From Symsagittifera roscoffensis (Eukaryota; Xenacoelomorpha; Acoela; Convolutidae), in assembly GCF_963678635.1 (NCBI RefSeq), contig NC_087063.1:4068580-4132579 (forward strand): DNA of 64,000 nucleotides. The letters run 5' to 3'. The notes under the pieces were generated by a model, which saw only the letters and a list, made by a program, of their open reading frames with translations, was not told the origin of the DNA and ran no database searches. Numbering within the stretch: position 1 is the first letter of the stretch; each line of letters begins with the position of its first letter. Shown piece by piece: positions 12,489 through 25,300 of the stretch. A program made the position numbers and the translations under genes.

Positions 12489-12586
12489 TCGGCTATATTG
12501 TTCTGGGTCATTCGCAACTACTTAATCCTGAGCTGCAGACACTGATGATTACCACCGGCATTCTCATCTTATTCTTAAAACTTTGA
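12489..12586 (+). CDS. Terminal exon of plus-strand gene
   Basis: Acceptor TTATGTTTCAG|TC joins the 11454 exon in phase 1 and runs 31 residues to TGA (12584-12586). The C-terminus is hydrophobic (LMITTGILILFLKL), fitting a C-terminal membrane helix or a GPI-attachment signal. With the two exons above, the product would be a surface protein with a cysteine-containing ectodomain. The gene converges with the Dispatched-like gene, whose stop is 440 bp away. Confidence 0.6.
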
Positions 12587-13026
12587 ACTAAATTACAAAT
12601 TCTTATTAATTCTGTGATAAATTTTTTAAGCTATTAGTTAACGACTACTAATTTATACAACCATTTAAATATTACTGACTGAATTAAATTAGAAATATTA
12701 GAATAAGACTGCAAAAAATAACTTTCAACATGAAGAAAAGTCACATTAGTGCTGAATAATTTCCGAAAAAAAATCATATATTTTTTGCAGTCTAAGCACT
12801 ATTAAAACAATTTTTCTGCAAGGCAATAGCAATTTCCTCAACGCAGTTTCTCAATACAACAGGAATGAATAAATGAAACTTTCATTGACTAATCACAAAT
12901 CAGTATTCAATTGTTTTGGAAATAAAAAATTTGTGATACGCTGAAAATTTTCAATTATTCGGTCAATAATTCATGACAATCGTCCTCAATCTAGCTCGTG
13001 AAACTAATGCAATTATTGAATTTAAA

Positions 13027-13385
13027 TTAAAGACCATTTGGATTGTAAATGGTAATAGTTCCGCTTGCTTCAAGTATTAACACAAATGCCAATATCAGTC
13101 CGAGCGCAACACTTACAATAGCCAGTGTGATTGACCGGCTGACAAGGCCTGTTTGGGATCCAACGGGACCCAAAATCGCCAGGAGGGGAAGGGCGAACAA
13201 AAGTGTGAACAAAAGTGCTGATGATGACGAAATCATGATGAGAATCCCGAATACGCGAAGGGGGTTCAAGCCGGCGAAAATGAGGGGCACGCAGCCTAAG
13301 GAGGTGGTGAGGCTGCTGCTGATTATGCTAAGTCCAATTCGGTTCATTGCACGTTGGCAGTTCAGCTTGCGCAGTTGGAAGTAAG
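13027..13385 (-). CDS. Dispatched-like gene, exon 12 (TM11-13, stop)
   Basis: Acceptor TCTTTTTATAG|CT, phase 1. Contains TM11 (about 1254-1279), TM12 (about 1286-1314, ending LAILGP), then a further hydrophobic stretch, ITLAIVSVALGLILAFVLIL, and the stop TAA at 13027-13029. The helix after TM12 is not part of the standard 12-TM fold. Confidence 0.87.
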
Positions 13386-16300
13386 CTATAAAAAGACCAC
13401 ACATAACTGAACAATATTCTTTCAAAAAAATAACTTCAGTTTTTGTGCTCCGTTTTTTTTTACTGGGATAAAAGTTTGAGTCACAATGGAGGCTTTATAC
13501 CTAAAAAAAAGTATCGGCAAAAATACCCTGAAAGATGTTGGCCGAATTAATTTTCTAAATATGTGAGAATAATTTTCTGCTGTAGCTTTTTCTCGCAACA
13601 AAACTTTATGAAAAGAAAATCCAACAATGCAAACAAATTGACTGTTTTTTTTTATTTTTATGTACAGACAACTGAGCTACTTGGCACAAAAATCGGTTTT
13701 TCTTGTTTTACTTTGAACTTTCAGAAACAAGTTTTCGAATATTTCAGAAAAATCATGTGCTAAAGTCAGATTCGCAAAGGAGTCGGCTCTTTTTCCTTCC
13801 CCCCCCCCCACCTGCAAATTTTTACAAGTAAGTTTGTTGACCACATTGTCCGATTGTTATGAAAATTGATATAAAGACTAATTAGGCCATGACAAACATA
13901 TTTAGTCTTCATAATCAACCTCGTAAAACCACTCGTTACACTAAAAAATTGAAGCTCGTCTGAGGTGAGGGGGGGGGGGGAAGGAAAAAGAGCCAAGGAG
14001 TCAATTGAATGCGATAAGAATGCCACTCACTCATTGAGTCATCTTCATCGTCGTCTTGTTCGTTTCTGCGACTGAATGTGGAGTAGGAGTCGACCAGATG
14101 GAACACGTAGTCCACTGAGCTGCCCACCAGAATAGACGCCCCCACTATCTCAATCGCCCCCACCTTAAATACAAAACAAATTGGTGTTTCGAATGATCCC
14201 TTCATATTTCTCCTCATCCCGACCCCCATCCGATCAAGACCCCCTCCCCCTTCCCCACTTTGGGAGGGAAAAATTGAAATAGACGTTAAATTTTTTGGCC
14301 CAATTAATATCCCCCAAATCGAGCATTTTACACTCATTGCTTTGCAAATCTGAACCGAATTAAACGCTGATGTGGAGGATGTTAACTTGGTCTATCTGGG
14401 AGGTGAAGGGGGGGGGGGGGGGAGGGGCAATTTTGGGAGCTATTTTACCTTGACTCCGAAGTAGAAGAAAGAGCCAAAGAGAGTGAGCACACTGGAGAGC
14501 ACAGTAGTGATGATAACCAGAAGGTACTTCAGACTGGCTGTGAAAAATGCCAGCACCAGAATCACAGTTGAAATAGCCACCACTGAAACGTAGGTTAAAA
14601 AACAGTTGGCGCCGCTGGAACAAGTTAAATTTCGAACTTTTGCTCTCATAGATCTGATACTCTTTTCAAGGCAATTAGAAAAAATATTTGTGTTTTCTAT
14701 ATTTATTAGTAATTCCAAGATATTAATGGCAATATCTTATTTTTAGTCAACGAACCTGAAAGAAGCTAGGACAACTAAAACTACTCATTTAGACTTCGGA
14801 AGCCAAATAGGTTTCTTACTTTTTCAAATATAATTCCTCTCTTTTTTTAAAACGAAAGCCAGTACTTTTTCCTTTCGTTTTTCTCTAATCTCTGATAATT
14901 TTTTAAAAATACTTTGTTTTTTGTTCGATTATGATCCCACGATAACCGTCACACTCAATAATTTAGACTTAGTTTTTGAAGCACTTTTTAAGTTTTTGGA
15001 AATTTTCTGTAATTTGAACAGAATGCAGGCTCTGAGTTTATTTACCCATGCTATAAAAAGAACCCATCTTGGCCGCTATCTCCATGAAAGCAGCGTCGAA
15101 CTTGTCACTTGCGAATTCGATGTTGGTGACACCAGTTGAAGGGTCAAAAGTCTTGGATACTGATTTGAGGAAGTCTCTCCATTCGACGAAGTGGTCTCTA
15201 ACTTCCCATGAGCTGGCCTTGGAGGGGAGGGTGGATTCGAAGACGAAGATGACGTATCCGGGATATTTGCCGTTCAAGTAGCCTAAAATATCAAAATCTT
15301 GAACACGAAAAAGGCTGAAAAGTTAGCGAGAGTAAAAACTTCAAGTTAATTGAAATTTATCTAACGTTTTGCAAAAGAAATCAAAAGGTTTTGATATAAT
15401 CTAATCAAAATTTGACCCGGATAAATTTCAAGATTTGACCTAGATTCAAAAACTCGCCAAACTTTTCACAGCATTTTTTTCACAGTTGAAACGGCTACGC
15501 TGAAGCAAAAAGTTACACAGAAATCTAACAGAAGATTAAAAAAAGGTCAACAAAATTGATTTAATTTGCTTCAAGAACAAAAGCTGCAGAAATTAACCGA
15601 TATTCAAAGAAAAAATGATAAGCTCAGAAAAAGAGAACATACATTTTTGGAAGTTTAACACTTGAGCACTTGAATAATTTGAGCTCAATTGCTATTTTAA
15701 AAGTAAGTTTGAAAAATTAAACCGCCTAAATAAACTGTTGGAAAACTTTCAATTTAGAAAACTGAACGCAAAAACGACACGACCAACTGAAAGTATTTTT
15801 TTATCGTTAACTGAATTAAAATATAGCTTGAATAACTGGCAAATCAATTAATCTCAATTTCTTAAAAGTAGCTAATAGACAATCGTTAATAAGACGAGTA
15901 ACGGATTAAAAAAAGTGACAGTATTTAATTTTTTTTTCGAAAATTTGCATCGGTGTGTTTTTAAATATTATTAATCCATCAAACAAACAAAAAGTAGACA
16001 GAAACGGAATCATTTATAATTTTTAAAAACGAGTATCAAAAGCCACGTAATCTATAAAAAAAAGTCAGTGCGAATATTACAATAGGTGTTATATTCAAAA
16101 AGTGTTTCAACATAAATTCGTATTTGCTGGTGAAAAAGGATCAACTAACCAATAGTGCCCATTGCCAAATCCCCGCTCACAATTTTTGCCTCGGGGAGTC
16201 CTTTACACTCATCAAAACTGTCAAAAGTATCCTCAAAAATCTTCTTGTATCTTCTTCCATTTGCATTCCCATTAACGTCAAACTCACTGATATCAGGAAC

Positions 16301-19300
16301 ACACTGCCCCCTTCGGTCTTGGACTAGTTCAAAGTTGTCAGCAATGACCTTGCAAAGAGTACATAACGCCTTCACTGTTTTAGTCGCATCTGCAACTATA
16401 TTTGGAACATCTGTCCAGCTCATTTCACCGTAGGTTGTGAAGTCATCCAAGAAATTTTCATCNNNNNNNNNNNNNNNNNNNNNNNNNNNNNNNNNNNNNN
16501 NNNNNNNNNNNNNNNNNNNNNNNNNNNNNNNNNNNNNNNNNNNNNNNNNNNNNNNNNNNNNNNNNNNNNNNNNNNNNNNNNNNNNNNNNNNNNNNNNNNN
16601 NNNNNNNNNNNNNNNNNNNNNNNNNNNNNNNNNNNNNNNNNNNNNNNNNNNNNNNNNNNNNNATCCAAGAAATTTTCATCTAGATTAATGTTCACAAATG
16701 GAGCTGTGTAATAAAAGGGGTGTGTTTCGATTGAGTAGCTTTTGATGCCTAGCATCACAGCTATTAGAGGTCGACTGCTACTTAGAGGCTTCACTGGTTC
16801 TTCGGATGATCTGAAGTAACTGAAAAACAAAATGACAAACTTTACACGCTTGCTTATCCTGATGTTTGATTTGTGAATGAGATAGTTCAACAAATTTTTC
16901 GAGCAAGTGTCTTCAAACATATATAACGGACTGCGAATGTAATGGTGTAAGTTGCGGCCCAGAAATGAACAAAAATCAAGTTAATTTGGTAGTTTTGAGC
17001 ACTTTTTAAGCAACTGGACAAAAAATTGCGTTTTTTTAAACATATTTTTGAGGTTGGTCAGCAAAGTATAGATGTAGTAAAGCCCTTGGAAAGTTTTAGC
17101 TGCCAGAATTGAACTACCAACCCCCCCCCCTCTCGGCACGCACACTACTGCTGGAGCTCGCTTTTTTTGGTCTTAAATTTGCTGTTAAGTACTACAAAAA
17201 AGGAGTTAAAATGTCACGGAGTGAAGCTTATACCCGTAGCCAACAAGGGATGTTTTTCTAGATATAAATGTTATATAGATTACCTAGCCAATTTTTTTTT
17301 CGTATTTTCTGTACAAAAGCAGTAGCAATACAGTGCAAATTAACACTGGTATAACAAGTGTTTCTTTGAATTAGATTGCTAAAACTATCATTCATTATAA
17401 GGTTAAGTGGTCTAGCGGTTAGGTAAATCGACTGTAAACTGTCAGATCGGTAGATCGAGTCCCTTCGCGAGAGAATGTTTTAAGCTAAAATTAGCCTAGA
17501 TTTATCTAGTTTCTGATCAGAAATAAGATTAGAAATAAAGAATTTTAAGAAAATCCCTGCATTATTTAAACATTACACAAAGAATTTCTGACCACAAAAA
17601 TAGATTAGATATAAAGTATTCCAGGTCAGAAATAAAGGATTTTCTCGGTACGGGTAGGGATTAAAGTGGCAACATGTATTGTTTACAATTGTTTTTTGTT
17701 CATTTAATTTTTTGGTTCAAACTAAAAAAATACGTATTTAGCAAAGTCTCTTCTGTTCACAAAATATTCAGAAAAAGCTGCCACGTGTTATCTTCAGAAG
17801 ACAAAACTTTTCGCATTTTTTGAGGCAACCGACCATTTTGCACTCTGGCCTGCAAAGTTAGTTTCATTTAAAAAAGTATCAGTAGTAATTTTTCTTGGAG
17901 TTAAAGTTTGAGCATTTAAGAATTCAAAAAAAATCATGTTATTGGTTAGATGGGAATTGTTTTTGGTTTTTTGTATTACTCTTGCCATCTTGAAACCCAA
18001 TGATTCAAACTAAACCAGACTGTTCAAAAGTCTCTCGAATTTACATTCGGTGGCACTGCAAACTTAAAATTCTGACTAGTTTTTGAACCAACAAACTAAA
18101 GAAGTTAAATGTTTTGTTTAGAGAAAAACCAATAACTTCTCTTTCCCCTTTTTAAACTAAAAAGCTTATATATATATTTCATATTTGAGGGGGAGCGAGC
18201 GCCAAAAAAAATTGATTTTTCGCTCGAAATTTTCCAAAAAGGCCTAAAAACCTCTTTTTGGCTTGTTTTTCAAAATTTCACCTGGTTAAAATAGAAAATT
18301 TGGTAAAAAATAGGGTCTTTATATTGATTTGACAGAGCTCAGAAAATCAATTTGGTTGACCTAAAAGAAGACGAGAAAATTTACGAAACTTTCATGAGAA
18401 TCTGCCCCCTCTCGAGAAACTCCTAGATCCGCCCCTATGAATATATATATTCATAGGGGCGGATCTAGGATTTTCTCGAGGGGAATTTTCTCGAGGGGGT
18501 AGGGCTGTCTGCAAGAAAGAATTATCTAATATAGTACCAAGAGCGGATCTTTGGGTGGTAAAGGGGGTCGAACTCCTGAGGTAGGGGGCGTCCAAGCCCC
18601 CTTACTCACGCCCCTTCCCGTTAAATCAGCTACAGCTACTCTCGGCAGGGGCGGATCTAGGGTTATGTCGAGTAGGTGCCGATTTAAAAAAAATCAAAAA
18701 CTTTGTCGACTTTTTTGTCGGTCGATCAAATTGATTTTCTGAGCTCTACCAAATCACTATTAAGGCCCTCTTTTGACCAAACTTTCTATTTTAACCAGGT
18801 GAAATTTTAACAAACAGGCCAAAAAAGCGTTTTTAGGCACTTTTTGGAAAATTTTCATCGAAAAACCACGAACTTTTGGTGTGCGCCCCCCCCCCCCCCT
18901 CAAAACTGAAAAGCGCCTTCAGAAAAATTTTGTGGTTAGTCAGCCAAAAATAGATATCTCAAAATAGAGGTGTATTATATTATGTGGTGTGTGTGTTTGT
19001 GCGTGTGTGCGTTTTTGAAGACATCTACTGCAAAGGCCGCAACAAATAAACAATTACTGCGTAGAGATCTAAAATAAAAAAAAAGATGCTACGATAAAAC
19101 GCATATCTGGAAAGAAAAGGAGAGAAACGGAGTTATTCTAAGACAGAAAAGCAGCGGGTCTGCTGGGCACAAAAGCTACTGCTTCAGAGATTATATTTTT
19201 TTTACTGTCGAAATCATACCGGAATCTTCAATCATGCTTCCTAGCTGAAGAAATCGTGACCTCTTTTGTCAGTTCTAATAATTTGTTTTGGATAGTATTG

Positions 19301-22300
19301 GAAACTTTGGCTTTGAAACGCTTATGCTTTCCGTTCGTCAGTCCATTCATTTAGAACAAATTTGTTAAGCTAATACTTTCTAATAAACTAGCTTATTTTT
19401 CTGCCCTTCAGATACGCTACTTTTAAAAACAGAGTTCAGAACTAAGATTGCAACTTACTCAACATTACGTGGCTTCGTTTTATAGTACCGGTCGTACGAT
19501 TTTCGCAAGACCAAATCGGTGCTAGAAAATTTGACGAATATTTTTAAATTAAATCAATAAAACTCAGATGATGACATAACTTTGAAAACTTAAGTTTTCT
19601 CTATTAGACTGAACCAGTACTTTTGACCGATCGTTTTACACATCTGGTAGAAAACGCCATTAGCTATCGTTTTTACAATCTGCCTTTTCTGATCCGTTTT
19701 AGATGAGTCACTTTGTTTTTTTTTAATCTCGGCTAAAACCCACATATTTTGTATAAAAAACATTCTATAATTTTTCTGTAAAATGACCAAATTTGATAAA
19801 AAGTTTTGTAAAAATTTTACAAAATTTTTTCCAAAACTGTGTGAGGAGAACAGTTTTTTTGACACTTCTGCAAGAAAATGACTTCTACTAGAGATATTGA
19901 CTTCTACAAGATTTAGACTTCTGAAAGATATTAATTTCAACAAGAAGTTGACTTCTACAAGATATTGACTTTTACAAAATACCTGACGCACGCTCCTCGA
20001 AAAATTTTAGTTTATTGGCAAGAATGTCTTCAAACAGTTGACTGCCAACTTTGCTGACTGGTAATGCCACTGTTTTGATCATTTCAAATTTAAGGATGAA
20101 CTCAATTGATTTTGAAAAAAAAAACAATTGATAACCAGACTGCTATCAATTAATTATGTATCATTGCAAAAAGCTCATTGTTTATAGCCGTCCCGCGCTG
20201 ACGACCATGAGTTGGAAATCGATTTAAATCAATTTTTATAAAGATTAAATAAAAATCTTTTTATGATAGCTCTTACGATAATTTAGAATGGATTCAAACT
20301 GATTTTTGAGCGAGAAGCGGTGATAGAAAATAAGTTTCTTCAAATGTCATTATCAACATTCTAGGGGCAATTTCACCAAACCAATTGAACATAAAATATA
20401 GAATTGAAAAATTCAAATTAGAACATTTAATTTTTATGCAAAAAGAACATGAATATACTATACTGATAACTTTTTTATATTAATGATTTATATGGTCAGT
20501 CTTTTAAGCTAAGAGTAAGAATACGCAGAATCAGTGAAGCTATTTAGTAATTATTCAATGCATTGAAAAAGTCGGATTTTTTTGTTCTCAGAAAAAAAAT
20601 TATTGCTTTACGATGCGAGCTTGTGAAAAAATTTTGAACTTCCAGCGATCTAACATTTTGAATATCAAAGGTTATGGCCCTTTTTTGTGGATTTTAGAGC
20701 AACATTTTTGTGTAAATGAAACTCAAATGATTCCAAAATTATGTTAATCCAAGTCCAAAATTGAATTTTGTTTTGAGTTAATTTTTATCAAATAAAAAAC
20801 CATAAAAGTAAAAACCTATAGCCAACTGACACTTGAAAAACAGTAATGAACGCAAGGAAACAGAGAAAATCTGAACTGTTTTTACAAGAATTTTTAAATT
20901 TTGTAATTAAAAAAAATGGGTGACCTTAAAGCTCTTTGAATTTGTAGAACAATTTATGATGGACACTTTTTGTTAAAACTAACCCAATTTGAGAACATTG
21001 GATCAAAAAGTATAACTTTTATTTTGCTGGGAAATATGATAAATGATTTCAATTTTTGAAATCAGAAGTCGATCAAGTTAAGACTTTTTAAGACTTTTTC
21101 CTGAGAAAAAAAAACAAAAAATATCACCAAGATTTATATAACAGTGCTCACTAGGCTCATTACTCTTAAAAAATTTTGATTTAATATTGGGTTTGGACTT
21201 CTTACAGCATTTTATACGGCTAAAAACTTATAAAATGTATATATTTTTTCTGTTATTCTTTGGTTAGCACGATTTTATTTGTTAAACTGTTGGCTAGTGG
21301 AACCAGATCCAAACTATTTATTATTATTGGTTATAATTTAGATATTTTATCCCTACAAAATATTAAAGATTAACCAATCACACTCCATAAAACTAACAAC
21401 CCACTTATTTGTAAGTGCTGAAATTACCTGTAATTTCAGCACCAGAGCATTTTGAATTTAACTTACAACTTAGTTGCTTTCTTCAAGAGACCGACTCGTA
21501 ACAAACCAGTATACTCATGATCTATTGAGACTAAGAGATATAAGAGTAATATTAAGATCGGTATTAGACTAAGAAGTTGCACGAATCTATCCTGCCGAAA
21601 ATCTGATAGCGCGACGAGCAGATGTTGTACTCTATCTGAAATTACTCTATGAGTTAGACCTCCATTCCAACTCACTAGAGTTAAGCTCAAAAAGCTTACC
21701 TATTTTTTGTAAACGTAAGCGTACACACGCAGCACATAAAATTGATATAAAAATACTATACTTAATACCAAACCATTTGCTTAATGCTCTAATTAATTTC
21801 ACTAAAAGGTCGTTCAAATACTAGCAACCATTATTTTTTGAGGAATCTTTTAGAGGAATCGGATAATTAATAATCAAGGTTTGGTAGATGTTTTTCGAGA
21901 TGTCTCAGATTTTTTTGCTGCATTGAGCATAAAATGGAACGGAAATTGTGCTTTTTGAAGGATGTCTGAAAAAAGAAATATGTTGATCCTTTTGGTTTTT
22001 AGTATATATTTCCGCGTGATCTTCATGGTTTCCACGGCGTATAATTTTGAATCATAAATTTTTCAATGTTAAATTGAAGCAAACTTATTTAGCCGAGAGT
22101 TAGTTTTGGGATAATATTTGTGATTTCTGCGGGTTTGATTTAAAAAACAATGAAATGAAACTTTGAAAAACCTTTTTAATCGAAAAACTTTCTAAGAATC
22201 GAAAAACTTTCGCTGTTTGAAATTGAAAACCTTGCGCTACTATCAGCAGTACATTGTTAAAAATAAGTAATTAAGGGCTAGCAGTAATGTTTTTTTATAT

Positions 22301-25300
22301 CATGCAATTTATACGAGGAACTAGAAAAAAAATTACAGAACTAACTCAATTTTCTCATCAATGTTTTTAAAGTGGATATTTGAAGTACTATCACTAATTG
22401 TGGAATATAAACGAAATATTTCTAGCTTAAAACATCCCAACACAAAAATATCCTATATCTGCAACCTTTGCTTAAGATTCCCGGAGATAGTCGATATGTT
22501 TATTATTGGGGGAACTGGTTCACTTGCTCCGTGTAATTTGACCTGAAAAATGTTTCAATTTGAGGTTTTTTCTTACCGTGTGTTTGTCTGCAGTGTTTTA
22601 ACGTCATTTCCCGAGCTGTTAAAATTGTCTCTGTAGAATTGATCGCTCGTGACATACATTGAAGAACATTCGTAGCATTCGCTGTCTGGAACATAGGCGT
22701 TTTGAGAGCGCAACAAAAGTGCTTCTTCTAACCGATTTTCACCGCTGAAGATCTTCGGAACATCTGAAGTGACTTCCATGTGGAAAATTCCATATATGGC
22801 CGTCGCGACTAACGCGATCCACAGAGCTATCAGAACGTATCGACATTTTATTATGATAATTGTGAGCTTATCAACAACAAGCAAGGCTATTTCGTGGGCT
22901 GATTGCCACAATTTTTTAAAGCCTTGTGTGCATAACATTTTCAGTTTTACATCTTCTTTGCAAGGGGTGAAATCATTTTGGCGAGTTGCGCTCGATGGAG
23001 AAAATTTCGGTTGCATTTCATCTTTCGTTTTCATTGGTTGAGTTTTTTCTATTTCAATCGGTGTGTTTTGGTAAACTTTCAGCGAATCAAATTGAGCTGA
23101 TTTTGTTTCAGAATTAACTTCATCTTTGTCCAGTTTTTGTTCAGGAGGGGTCAAATTTATGTTACTTAAAGCGTTTGTGGCAGCTGGTGCATTTGGCTCG
23201 ATTTTCTTTATCTGTTTTCCGTCTTTCCTTATGGCCAGAGCAGCGGGCATGATTAGCGCTACAATTAGCCAGCACACAAGGACTATTGTGCTCATGAAAA
23301 GTCCGAAGCTTTTCACGGCCGGAATTGGAGAGACGATACTTCCTGAAAGTTGAACTTCATATTTAGTATCAAGTTAACATCCTCACCCCAAATAGACTAA
23401 GTTAATTAATATTTTCAACCACAGCTTTTAATTCAAATTAACTTTGCTAAGCGCTGCAATTCGCTAAGCGCTGCATGCTGCATATAGTCGATTCTGGTTG
23501 GCAGAAAACTCCCTCTTAGAATCAAGTTAACACCCTCCCCCCAAAATGCACACCAAAATATTAACTTGGTCCAAATGAACTCCATATTAGAATAGGATCT
23601 CTTTAATTAACCCGCCGTCCATTACAAAATGGAAAAATTCGTTAGAGAATTCGCACATTCTTAGCTGCTAAATTCCGAGAATCAGGGGCGGATTTAAGGG
23701 GTGGGGCGAGAAGACGCTTCTCCTCCCCCCCCCCCCTCAGGGATTCGACCTCTTACCGATCCAAAGGGTCCCTCTTTGTACTATTTTGATATATCCCTAA
23801 AAATTGACCCTAAAAATTTTCTAAGGGCGCGTTGGGCGCCAAAATATACTAATTTTTAGGGGGGAGCTCAAAAAAAAAGGCCTCAAAACGCGGTTTATGG
23901 CCTGTTTTTTCAGAATTTTGCCTGCAGCACAGACAATTTGGTAAAAATAGGGTCTTTATGATGATTTGGGAGAGCTCAGAAAATCAATTTGGTCGACCGA
24001 AAAAAAGGTCAACAAAATTTGAGATTTTTTTTGAAAATCCGCCCGCACTCGAGAAAATCCTAGATCCGTCCCTGCCGAGAGTAGCTGTAGCTGATTTAGG
24101 GGGAAGGGGCGTGGGTTGGGGGGGGGGGCTTGGACGCCCTTTATTTCAGGAGTTCGACCCCCTTACCACCCAAAAATCCGCTCTTGGTACTATATTAGAT
24201 TATTCTTTCTTGCAGAAAGATCCAAAAAGTTTTCTAAAGAAGCCTTTGGCGCCCTTGTAGACTAATTTTGAGGGGTGAGCGCGCCAAAAAACGCATTTTT
24301 GGGTAAAAATCTTCCAAAAAGAGCTTAAAAAGTCTTTTCAAAATTTAGCCGCGGCGCATAAAACTTTGCTAAAAGAGGTCTTTATTGTAATTTTTTTATG
24401 ATAAAGTGTTTTGATAAAACCAATCTACTAGAGAAAACAGCCAACAGACAGTTAGAAAAGCCTAGTAAAACTCAAGAAAACTGATAAAAAAATTTAAGCG
24501 TTTGCTTTTAGCCCTTTTTAGCTCAAACTTGTATCATTTAGGGTGTTGCAGCGCAAATATAAAACAATAGTACAAATGCATATAAACGTAAATGTGCGAA
24601 AGTATAAATGCATATAAATGTAAATGCATATAGGGACAGTAGCCGAGCGTATACATGGTGCGTCCCGGCGGTTTCGGCGCCGGTTCGAATCCCGCCTAGG
24701 TCATTTCCTTTCTAGAACTCGAATGTGCACCGAACTTGATGGGATGCTCCGTAACCAGGTTCGGTCCCCCCAAAACCCATTTTAACCGTCTTTTCGCTCT
24801 AATTTGGTTCAGCCTTGGTTAAGGCTGACCTTTAAAAAGAGCAATTTGTCTCAAGGACAAATACTGGCCATTTTTGCAGCTTGCTTTGAGTTATGCAGTT
24901 TATTGTGGCCGATGTTACCGATAACAATAAAAAAGTTTTGTTATGAAATCTCATTGTTACCGAGTTATTTTGCCGATAAAATGCTCGAATTAAATTGTTT
25001 GAAATTCGATATTTTTACAATCCGTGGAGATTGAGCGCACATTTTGGCGCCCCACAAGGGACTCGATTCTGTATCACAAGGGACTCGAGTTTACTATTGC
25101 AACACAACAAGGGACCACTGTTTTTGGCGGACCCGAGTGTGTCCTTCCGTCAGTTGGCCGAAAGTCGACAGAGTACCAGTTGGCCGAAAGTCGTCAGAGT
25201 ACCAGTTGGCCGAAAGTCGTCAGAGTACCAGTTGGCCGAAAGTCGTCAGAGTACCAGTTGGCCGAAAGTCGTCAGAGTACCAGTTGGCCGAGTGGCCTAA

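Larger units (their letters stand above)
24544..25041 (+). repeat. Element 1, 5' LTR
   Basis: 498 bp. TATAAATG at 24603-24610, a tRNA-like segment at 24635-24703, and a hairpin at 24809-24828. Matches the 3' LTR except T/A near 24854 and T/C near 24930. Confidence 0.93.

Noticed and set aside
13049-13384. Plus-strand ORF of 111 codons
   Set aside because: Shadow of exon 12 of the Dispatched-like gene, which has correct splice phase on minus.
21463-21690. Minus-strand ORF ending in a consensus donor (AAGTT|GTAAGT)
   Set aside because: Lies in intron 7; exons 7 and 8 join directly in phase, and inserting this segment brings no family-typical sequence and no good acceptor.
24635-24703. LTR tRNA-like segment considered as a functional tRNA gene
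   Set aside because: The acceptor stem pairs only partly and no clean anticodon arm can be drawn; position in all four LTRs shows it is part of the element.
25151-25300. 26-bp repeats considered as a CRISPR array
   Set aside because: Units are head to tail with no unique spacers, inside a eukaryotic LTR element.
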